Shown here: piece after piece, positions 6,652-13,118 of the stretch
How the letters are laid out: every line of letters begins with the position of its first letter
Numbering within the stretch: the stretch's first letter is position 1
Assembly: GCA_038211295.1 (NCBI GenBank)
Contig: JBBQVS010000099.1
Span: 1-13,118, forward strand
DNA length: 13,118 nt
Source of the DNA: JBBQVS01 sp038211295
GTDB taxonomy: Bacteria > Chloroflexota > Ktedonobacteria > Ktedonobacterales > Ktedonobacteraceae
Direction: 5' to 3'
The notes under the pieces: generated by a model
Told to the model about the DNA's origin: nothing
The model's database searches: none
The model's input: the letters and a program-made list of their open reading frames with translations, nothing else
Made by a program: the position numbers and the translations under genes

Positions 6652-8760
6652 ATGTCATTACCTCTATCGCCGCGTGCGTATGCGGAACGTGTGTATGCTG
6701 GTGTATTGGGCAAGATGATCGGTGTATATCTTGGCCGACCAATTGAAAGCTGGTCGTATGAACAGATTATGGCGAAGCTCGGCGAGATTACCTATTACGT
6801 CCATGAAAAGTGTAATGTTCCTTTGCTAGTGACAGACGACGATCTCTCTGGAACCTTTACGTTCTTGCGAGCGTTGCCCGATTACGGCAATATCCGCACC
6901 CTTACCCCTGAGCAGATTGGGCAGACGTGGCTCAACTACATTATTGAAGGACGTACCATTCTCTGGTGGGGCGGGCTGGGTAACTCGACGGAACACACTG
7001 CGTACCTGCGTCTCAAGCAAGGGATTGCCGCTCCTGTCAGCGGCTCGATTGCGCTCAATGGGAAGGTTGTCGCCGAGCAGATTGGCTCACAGATATTTAT
7101 TGATGGCTGGGCCATGATCGCCCCAGGCGACCCTGCTCTCGCGGCTGATTTTGCGCGGCGTGCGGCGAGTGTTAGCCATGATGGTGAGGCCATTTATGGC
7201 GCACAGATTTTGGCGGCTATGGAGGCTCAGGCGTTTGTCGAGGGGGACATACAAACTCTGCTAGATGTGGGCCTTTCCTTCGTTCCAAAGCAGTCGGTGA
7301 TGCACCGCATGATTCAAGATATTCGCGCATGGCACGCCGAGGAAGCCGATTGGCGGAAGACGCGTAGGCGTATTGTTGCCGAGTATGGCTATGACAAGTT
7401 TAGTGGCAATTGTCATATTGTGCCAAATCATGCCCTTATCATCCTCGGTTTGTTATATGGAAACGGCGATTTTCAAAAGTCTTTGATGATTGTAAATACT
7501 TCTGGCTGGGATACAGATTGCAATTCCGGCAATCTTGGGTGTCTTCTGGGAATCAAAAATGGCTTGCCGGGGTTGGAAGGCGGCCCTGATTGGCGTGGCC
7601 CGCTTGCGGATCGTCTATATCTGCCAACGGCTGACGGGGGCCGTTCCATTACCGATGCGGTAACGGAAGCTTATCATATAGTCAATATCGGCAATGCGTT
7701 AGCGGGCAAGCCAGCCATCATACCCAAGCACGGCGCACGGTTCCACTTCGAGTTACCCGGCTCACTACAAGGCTTCCATGTTGAGGCTGGAAGCGATGCG
7801 AAGCTAGAGAACATCGTGGGCCAGAGCAGCGTGGGGGAGCGCAGTATGGCGATACGCTACACGCATTTGGCCCCGCACAGTTCCGTACAGGTTGTGACGC
7901 CGACGTTTACACCGCCCGAAGCAATCCACATGTTCGGTTATATGCTACTTGCGTCCCCTACGCTTTACTCCGGTCAACGTGTGCGACTACACATGAGTGC
8001 TGATATTGCTAATACGCTTCCCGTTGCCTGTCGCCTGTTTCTACATCTATATGGCGCGGACGATCAACTTGTCGCCTTACAAGGCCCCGAACTAACGCTT
8101 GCGCCCGGCGAGGAGCGCGAATTAGCATGGACTGTTCCAAGTACAAATGGGTCGCCGGTTGCTGAAATCGGGCTAGAACTTCACGCGGCACACGAAACAT
8201 CGGGAAGCGTCTATCTCGATTTTCTCACCTGGGATGGCACACCAGAGGTTACATTGACACGGCCAGAGATAGGCGGCGCGATGTGGCATCGAGCGTGGGT
8301 CGATGGGATGGATCAATTTGAACCCCAATGGCCCGAACCGTATCGCCTCATGCAGAACGAGGGGCGCGGTCTGATTATACAAGGCACACGTGAGTGGAAA
8401 GATTACCGTGTGAGCGCGACGCTGACCCCACATATGGCGCAGGCGATGGGGATCGGAGCCTGCGTTCAAGGGATGCGTCGTTATTACGCACTTACACTCG
8501 CGCAGGATGGTGTTTTGCGCCTCCTCAAAATTCTCGATGGCGAGCAGGTGTTGGCCGAGTCATATGCTTCCTGGAAACTCGGCTCTCCCACCACCTTGAG
8601 TCTACAGGTGGTCGCCACGCATCTACAGGCGTGGCTTGATGATCGCCTCATATTCGACGTGCGAGATGATACAAAGCCTCTGCTCGGTGGCGGGGTTGCG
8701 CTCCTCTGTGAGGAAGGACGCGTAGCAAGCGGTGCGGTGCGTGTACAACGAGCAGAATGA
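6652..8760 (+). CDS. ADP-ribosylglycohydrolase-fold enzyme with C-terminal beta-sandwich domains
   Basis: A 702-residue protein with no signal peptide, hence cytoplasmic. The N-terminal part (about 1-360) has the ADP-ribosylglycohydrolase (DraG/ARH) pattern: GVLGKMIGVYLGRPIE near the start, the metal-binding TDDDLSGT with D62-D63-D64, WWGGLGNSTEHTAYLRL, VSHDGEAIYGA, and the second metal motif GWDTDCNSGNLGCLLG with D287 and D289. ARH enzymes use two metal ions to cleave N- or O-ribosyl bonds. The extra 340 residues, about twice the usual family length, look like two beta-sandwich modules: one at about 365-525 and a LamG/DUF1080-like one at about 545-702 (EWKDYRVSATL, YYALTLAQDGVLRLL, LQAWLDDRLIFDV). 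The sugar importer and ribokinase-like neighbours suggest a catabolic glycoside hydrolase rather than removal of protein ADP-ribose. Start ATG 6652 has TGGAG seven bases upstream. Confidence 0.85.
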   Translation: MSLPLSPRAYAERVYAGVLGKMIGVYLGRPIESWSYEQIMAKLGEITYYVHEKCNVPLLVTDDDLSGTFTFLRALPDYGNIRTLTPEQIGQTWLNYIIEGRTILWWGGLGNSTEHTAYLRLKQGIAAPVSGSIALNGKVVAEQIGSQIFIDGWAMIAPGDPALAADFARRAASVSHDGEAIYGAQILAAMEAQAFVEGDIQTLLDVGLSFVPKQSVMHRMIQDIRAWHAEEADWRKTRRRIVAEYGYDKFSGNCHIVPNHALIILGLLYGNGDFQKSLMIVNTSGWDTDCNSGNLGCLLGIKNGLPGLEGGPDWRGPLADRLYLPTADGGRSITDAVTEAYHIVNIGNALAGKPAIIPKHGARFHFELPGSLQGFHVEAGSDAKLENIVGQSSVGERSMAIRYTHLAPHSSVQVVTPTFTPPEAIHMFGYMLLASPTLYSGQRVRLHMSADIANTLPVACRLFLHLYGADDQLVALQGPELTLAPGEERELAWTVPSTNGSPVAEIGLELHAAHETSGSVYLDFLTWDGTPEVTLTRPEIGGAMWHRAWVDGMDQFEPQWPEPYRLMQNEGRGLIIQGTREWKDYRVSATLTPHMAQAMGIGACVQGMRRYYALTLAQDGVLRLLKILDGEQVLAESYASWKLGSPTTLSLQVVATHLQAWLDDRLIFDVRDDTKPLLGGGVALLCEEGRVASGAVRVQRAE

Positions 8761-8851
8761 AAGGGGGAAATGATATTCACGTTTGGGTCTTTCTCTTAAA
8801 AGTTGTTTTATGGAACATCGTTCGTACTTATCGAATGAAGGATTACAGACT

Positions 8852-10762
8852 ATGAAGACACGATTTTACGCTTCCACAGCAAAGACTTTACGGCCTCTTA
8901 ACATAGGGCATACTCTTTTGCGCTGTGCGTTTGGTCTATTGTTGCTGGCCCTACTGCTTCCGTCTGGTCAGAGCGTCCACGCACATGCCGTTGCTCATAC
9001 AACGGTGAATAGCGGTATTGGCATCACAAAATGGTGGGAACATCTGACCGGCGAGAAAACGATCAACGTACGTTCAGATGGCAAGACTCTCAACGACATC
9101 AAGGGTCAACTTGATACACTAAAGAGCAATGGCTATCATGTTGTAAACATCGACTGGCCCGTTCAGGCCGGCCCAGTATCGCTCTACGGTGGATTTTCCG
9201 CATCCGATTTTTATCATGTTGAACCTTCGCTTGGTACAGACCAAGATTGGTTAGACTTTGTAAGCGCGGCTCATAGCAAAGGGATCGCGGTAGACGCCTG
9301 GTTCAATGCATCCTATCTTTGGACTGGCTCCTCTCTTTTCAAACAGGCCGAGGCCGATGTGAAAACATATGGCACGAACCACGCGAACCTACCCGCGAAT
9401 AGTCCCGCGCAGTATTTCGAGTGGCGGTCACAGGCGGGTGACGTGAACAAGCCTTGCGATACGTGTGGGGGATCATATTCAAGCGGTCGTTGGGTCACTG
9501 ATGCCGACGCGGGTAGCAATGTGAGCTACTATGGCGTTTGGTCTGATCAACCTTCGGGTGACTACAGCACTGCGGAATGGCGCACGTACATCGTTGGGGT
9601 ACTCAATCATTGGTTGGATACGGGACTCGATGGCTTCATTTTTGACGCCCCCAGCTATTTCATAAACTGCGACGGAGCGTGTATGAAAGCCACCATCGTT
9701 GGAACCGTTCACAACTATGGCCCCGACCGACTCGCGGCCTCTGAAACGCCCCGTGACTCTTCCGCGATCAGTACCTACGGTTTTGACGCGACAACAGACT
9801 CAGCATTCTGGGGTGATGGAGCCGCAACGAACGCTATCACTAACAATAATCCGTCTGGGATAGAGGCGAAGCTGAGTAACCGCGACGATATTGTAAACGC
9901 GGGTGGAACCGATTATTCCGCGCCTGACTTCACAAAAACTTCTGACGCGGCCACCCACCTTTTACAAGCCGCAACCATCGCCACCTCTGGTAATTTCCTT
10001 GTCATTTGGGATCCTGGAACAGGCTTTGGCAAGCTAGATACCTGGGCCGGCGAGGGGCCAAACTTCGCCAAAATCACAAACGCTGTGACAGACAACGTGG
10101 TCTTGCAATCGGAGGGCGCGCGCAAGCAGGTTACGACCAACGACGACGCGAAGTATTACGCCTTTGTGCGAACAAGTCCCGACGGGAGGTCGAATGCCCT
10201 GGTCATTTTCAATTATCAGGGTAGTCAGCAAACAATCACAACCCGTTTGAACGGTTTCACGGTAGCCAACCAAACCACAACGGACTTACTCAATGGTGGC
10301 AATGGCCCAGGCATCACAAACAACACCTTTAGCGTGACCCTTGATGCTTATGGCTACGGTTTTTATAGCCTGACCACGAGTAGCGGCGGTACAACGCAGA
10401 CAACGAAGGTAGACGATAACGCGAATGGTTGGACATACGGCAACGGCTGGGACTTCTATTCCGACTCCGGCGCGTACAATGGGACGGCACATGGGGGCCA
10501 GACAACTGGTGCATATGGTCAATACTCCTTCACTGGCACAGCGGTGACGGTGTATGTCTGGAAGGCAGCAGGTGCTGGCACTGTTGAAGTCTTCATCGAC
10601 AACGTTTCGCAAGGAACATTCAGCGAAGACAATGGTGGAGGTGACACCTATGACCAAGTCTTATTCAGCAAAACCGGACTGAGTAGCGGTACGCATACGG
10701 TTAAGCTGGTTGCCACTAACGACCGGTGGTCAATGGTTGATTACATCACATACACTGCGTAA
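8852..10762 (+). CDS. Secreted GH13-like glycoside hydrolase with C-terminal carbohydrate-binding-like domain
   Basis: A 636-residue exported enzyme. ATG 8852 has GAAGGA nine bases before it and opens a signal peptide with a hydrophobic core at 27-37 and a likely cleavage after VHA (residue 44). An in-frame TTG at 8783 is rejected because it has no ribosome site and buries the signal. A TIM-barrel of alpha-amylase type fits residues 50-400: DAWFNAS (148-154, region I), GLDGFIFDAP with candidate nucleophile D265 (region II), and ASETP with candidate acid/base E298 (region III). I cannot find the usual region IV NHD. A beta domain follows (about 415-505). A last module (about 515-636: KVDDNANGWTY, GAYNGTAHGG, GTVEVFIDNVSQGTF, GLSSGTHTVKLVA) resembles lectin-like ligand-binding sandwiches. 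It lies 91 bases after the previous gene and ends at the large palindrome. Confidence 0.75.
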   Translation: MKTRFYASTAKTLRPLNIGHTLLRCAFGLLLLALLLPSGQSVHAHAVAHTTVNSGIGITKWWEHLTGEKTINVRSDGKTLNDIKGQLDTLKSNGYHVVNIDWPVQAGPVSLYGGFSASDFYHVEPSLGTDQDWLDFVSAAHSKGIAVDAWFNASYLWTGSSLFKQAEADVKTYGTNHANLPANSPAQYFEWRSQAGDVNKPCDTCGGSYSSGRWVTDADAGSNVSYYGVWSDQPSGDYSTAEWRTYIVGVLNHWLDTGLDGFIFDAPSYFINCDGACMKATIVGTVHNYGPDRLAASETPRDSSAISTYGFDATTDSAFWGDGAATNAITNNNPSGIEAKLSNRDDIVNAGGTDYSAPDFTKTSDAATHLLQAATIATSGNFLVIWDPGTGFGKLDTWAGEGPNFAKITNAVTDNVVLQSEGARKQVTTNDDAKYYAFVRTSPDGRSNALVIFNYQGSQQTITTRLNGFTVANQTTTDLLNGGNGPGITNNTFSVTLDAYGYGFYSLTTSSGGTTQTTKVDDNANGWTYGNGWDFYSDSGAYNGTAHGGQTTGAYGQYSFTGTAVTVYVWKAAGAGTVEVFIDNVSQGTFSEDNGGGDTYDQVLFSKTGLSSGTHTVKLVATNDRWSMVDYITYTA

Positions 10763-10829
10763 TTCTCTGACGCCCTTTGGCCGAAAGACCCACGAACGTG
10801 GGTCTTTCGGCCAAAGGGCGTCAGAGAAT
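10762..10829. terminator. Perfect 68-bp palindrome (33-bp arms) at the end of the hydrolase gene
   Basis: The arms 10762-10794 and 10797-10829 are exact reverse complements with AA between them. The left arm begins at the last base of the TAA stop codon. The core contains AAAGACCCACG and CGTGGGTCTTT, which resembles a bidirectional intrinsic terminator, but the right arm continues past the TTT with CGGCC and no T run follows the stem. In RNA this would be a very stable rod. It most likely terminates the sugar locus or protects the 3' end of its message; the exact mechanism is inference. Confidence 0.75.
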
Positions 10830-10871
10830 GAGGTCCGTACACTGTGCGTTTTTCCTGGTGCACCTCTCATA

Positions 10872-10880
10872 TGTTATACT
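10872..10880 (+). promoter_or_regulatory. Extended -10 promoter candidate upstream of the ABC exporter relic
   Basis: TG at 10872-10873, one base, then TATACT at 10875-10880 gives an extended -10 element. The region about 17 bases upstream (TTCCTG, 10852-10857) is a poor -35 box. The element lies just after the palindrome and 160 bases before the ATG at 11041, which is where a separate transcription unit would begin. Confidence 0.35.
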
Positions 10881-11040
10881 GTAGTGCTTCCGCGGACAAC
10901 ACTGCGTCTCTGCGACTAGCTGATGCCGCTGGATATCGAGTATCAAGTAGCTTTTTGTGTGACTCTTGTTTGAAAGCGACTTATTGGTATTAGCTATATT
11001 GTCACATCCATGCAACGCTTTTTTGAGAGTAGAAGGAAAC

Positions 11041-12659
11041 ATGCCTGATGCGCTCAACCATATTTATCTGATGGGTGTGCTCATGCTAACGTTGGTTGGT
11101 ATCCATACACTGTGCAACATGTTCATTGACTTTCAAGGGCATATGATGGGTGCTATGATGGAAAGCGACATGCGCAGTGAATTATTTGAGCACTACCAAA
11201 AGCTGTCGTTTAGCTTTTATGATGAACAAAGAACAGGTCAATTAATGACCCGGATTACCAATGATACATTCGCGCTGTCCGAGTTATATCATCATGGTCC
11301 TGAGGATATCGTCATTACCTGTTTGACGGTCATCGGTGCTTTCATCATCTTGTTGCGAATCAATGTTGCGCTCACTTTGATCATCTTTCTCTTTTTGCCA
11401 ATTATGGCTGTTTACGCGCTCTATTTCAATAAAAAGATGCATAGTGCGTTGCGTAGTAGCAAGGATAGAATTGGTGATATTAACGCACAAGTTGAAGATG
11501 CACTTGCAGGCATCAGAGTGGTAAAATCATTTACCAACGAAGAGGTCGAAAAAAGTAAGTTCTCCTACGCAAACAATCGTTTTGTCGCCAGTCGCAGAGA
11601 CGGTTATAAAAGCGAGGCATACTTTTCCAGCGGTTTGATTGCATTCACACAGCTTATTATCATCGCTATTATCATCTTTGGGGGTGTCACTATTGTTCAC
11701 GCTTCCCTGGATTTAGCTGATCTACTCACCTATTTACTCTGTGTTAGTATCCTCATCGATCCAATTCAGAAATTAGTCAACTTTGGCAGGCTCTATCAAG
11801 AAGGAATTACTGGGTTTACCCGATTTATGGATATTATGGAGGTGCAATCTGATCTGCAAGATGCACCACATGCAATCGATCTGAGCCAGGTTCGGGGGAA
11901 TATAGAGTTTAAAGATGTCAGCTTTAAATATAAAGAAGAGCATAAGTATATTGTAAAAAACCTATCACTGGAGATACAAGCTGGTGAATACGTGGCCTTA
12001 GTTGGGTCATCAGGCGTTGGCAAAACAACACTCTGCTCGTTGATTCCGCGTTTCTACGAAGTAAATGTAGGGAAAATACTACTGGATGGGCAGGATATTC
12101 AAAATGTTACTTTTCGCTCATTACGAGGGAATATTGGTATTGTCCAGCAAGAGGTCTATTTGTTTGCCGGAACGGTAGCGGACAATATCCGCTATGGGAA
12201 ACTTGACGCCAGCAGGCAAGAAATCATTGACGCAACCAAACAAGCGAACGCGCATGACTTTATCATAGCGTTACCGGATGGCTATGACACGGATATCGGT
12301 CAACGCGGCGTAAGACTCTCAGGTGGGCAAAAGCAACGGTTGAGTATCGCGCGCGCGTCTTCATCAAAAATTCCCCTCTTATCATTTTTGATGAAGCGAC
12401 GAGTGCGCTGGATAATGAAAGTGAAAAGGCTGTGCAGGATTCATTGGAGAAGTTAGCCGACAACCGCACAACGCTAGTCATCGCCCATCGTTTATCAACC
12501 ATTCGCAACGCCCAAAGAATAGTGGTATTATCCGACACTGGGATCAGTGAACAAGGCACACATGAGGAGTTAACCGCATTGAATGGTGTATATGCGAACT
12601 TATACAAGACACCGACTTACATGAGGGGTGACACATATTCAAAGTATTCGTTGCGATAA
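11041..12659 (+). pseudogene. ABC exporter (MsbA/LmrA type), 5'-truncated and frameshifted
   Basis: An intact relative would be a fused membrane-plus-ATPase exporter of roughly 570-600 residues, working as a homodimer or heterodimer to pump lipids or drugs. ATG 11041 (GAAGG before it) opens at what is normally the second membrane helix (YLMGVLMLTLVGIHTLC); the first helix and about 50-60 residues are missing. The rest of the membrane domain is good (SDMRSELFEHYQKLSFSFYD, ITNDTFALSELYHHGPED). The ATPase has Walker A GSSGVGKTT, the Q-loop IGIVQQEVYLF and the signature LSGGQKQR. At a (CG)5 run (12348-12357) the frame shifts and the first frame ends at 12456. The next frame carries Walker B LIIFDEATSALD and the H-loop IAHRLST to TAA 12659. 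An in-frame TTG at 10966 only adds unrelated residues. Without Walker B the product cannot hydrolyse ATP. Confidence 0.85.
12348..12357. repeat. (CG)5 run at the frameshift in the ABC exporter gene
   Basis: Five CG units lie between the signature motif and Walker B. With four units the codons would read SIAR-VFIKNSPLIIFDEATS in one frame, which is the family sequence. Five units shift the frame by two bases. Dinucleotide slippage explains this best; a sequencing error in the run would look the same. Confidence 0.75.
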
Positions 12660-12668
12660 AAGTGGGAC

Positions 12669-12700
12669 TTGTCTGGACAACAGAAACCGTGTACTATACT
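12669..12700 (+). promoter_or_regulatory. Promoter candidate and short dyad before the transposase-like gene
   Basis: TTGTCT (12669-12674), 17 bases, then TACTAT (12692-12697), or the overlapping TATACT (12695-12700) with 20-base spacing, form a plausible promoter. The -35 box sits in a dyad TTGTC-TG-GACAA (12669-12680) only ten bases past the exporter stop. This could also be the left end of a mobile element that carries the downstream gene. A direct repeat TTCGAGGAA follows at 12702-12710 and 12734-12742; its second copy includes the ribosome site. Confidence 0.35.
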
Positions 12701-12748
12701 CTTCGAGGAAAGCCAACACATTTCTGCGAGCCTTTCGAGGAACCTTCT

Positions 12749-13118
12749 ATGCCTAAACGTCGACATGAACGTCGTGAGCCGACTCATGAGTGGCAGCAGA
12801 TCAAACCACTGCTTAAAGATGCGGCTCACATCAATTATGAAGTGATTCGCCCCGTGATTTTATGGGGGATCACGCCTAAAGAACGAGGTGCGGAAACAGG
12901 GGTGTCACCACGCACCATTTACTCCCGCGCCAATCTTTTCGATCAGGCAGGTATGGCTCCACTCTTGCCTGCGGAACCACCACCTGGACAGGATAGAAGG
13001 TTCATGTGTGAACTGTGCCACTATCTCAGAGAGTGCGTCGGCTTATTCGGGAGAAGGTGGTACAGACCGTCGCGGCTATCCGTCAGGTTGTTGCACGGGA
13101 GATCATGCCGCCACCCGT
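12749..13118 (+). CDS. Helix-turn-helix transposase-like protein, N-terminal part, frame probably broken
   Basis: ATG 12749 has GAGGAA six bases upstream. The product starts with a basic stretch (MPKRRHERREPTHEW) and has a helix-turn-helix segment at about residues 40-69 (GITPKERGAETGVSPRTIYS, then RANLFDQAGM). This start resembles a helix-turn-helix/integrase-type transposase family that I recall as abundant in Ktedonobacter; that is memory, not a search. The frame stays open to the window edge. After residue 84, however, it turns Cys- and Arg-rich (FMCELCHYLRECVGLFGRR) and no longer looks like this family. A different frame from 13012 reads more like a helical protein (RRLIREKVVQTVAAIRQVVA). 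A frameshift or a junction with another element near 12985-13012 is likely. The DNA-binding half would recognise element ends. Confidence 0.55.
   Translation, partial: MPKRRHERREPTHEWQQIKPLLKDAAHINYEVIRPVILWGITPKERGAETGVSPRTIYSRANLFDQAGMAPLLPAEPPPGQDRRFMCELCHYLRECVGLFGRRWYRPSRLSVRLLHGRSCRHP

Noticed and set aside
8783..8851. TTG start giving a longer secreted hydrolase
   Set aside because: It has no ribosome site and would put 23 extra residues in front of a normal signal peptide.
1..13118. CRISPR arrays, tRNA or rRNA genes
   Set aside because: No regularly spaced repeats and no recognisable cloverleaf or rRNA sequence were seen on either strand by eye.

Overview
The window looks like a chromosomal accessory segment from a soil bacterium of the Ktedonobacteria type (Chloroflexota). 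This rests on the style of the proteins: a DUF6585-like membrane protein, a twin-arginine sugar-binding lipoprotein, and a helix-turn-helix transposase-like protein whose start resembles a family I recall from Ktedonobacter. Base composition is mid-range. The organism call is inference, not proof.

Layout from left to right. Positions 1-141 are the 3' end of an IS3-family insertion sequence (last 32 residues of the transposase, then the terminal inverted repeat). It abuts a minus-strand DUF6585-like gene (142-754) that carries two in-frame stop codons and has lost its tail at the IS junction. After a short divergent gap comes a sugar-utilisation locus, all on the plus strand: a LacI-family regulator with a strong promoter carrying two copies of a 14-bp operator-like repeat, then a CUT1-type sugar ABC importer (lipoprotein binding protein and two permeases, with no ATPase gene), a PfkB/ribokinase-family kinase, a cytoplasmic ADP-ribosylglycohydrolase-fold enzyme with appended beta-sandwich domains, and a secreted GH13-like glycoside hydrolase with a C-terminal carbohydrate-binding-like domain. 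The hydrolase ends directly in a perfect 33-bp-stem palindrome, which probably closes the locus.

Downstream, the character changes. A multidrug/lipid-type ABC exporter gene (11041-12659) lacks its first membrane helix and is frameshifted at a (CG)5 run between the signature motif and Walker B, so it is a pseudogene. The right edge holds the start of a transposase-like helix-turn-helix protein whose reading frame appears to break after about 84 residues.

Working model (inference): the secreted hydrolase trims an extracellular carbohydrate, the lipoprotein and permeases import the product using an ATPase encoded elsewhere, the ADP-ribosylglycohydrolase-fold enzyme cleaves a ribosyl or related N/O-glycosidic bond in the cytoplasm, and the kinase phosphorylates the released sugar. 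The LacI protein would control itself and the operon. The locus is bracketed by transposon remnants and decayed genes.
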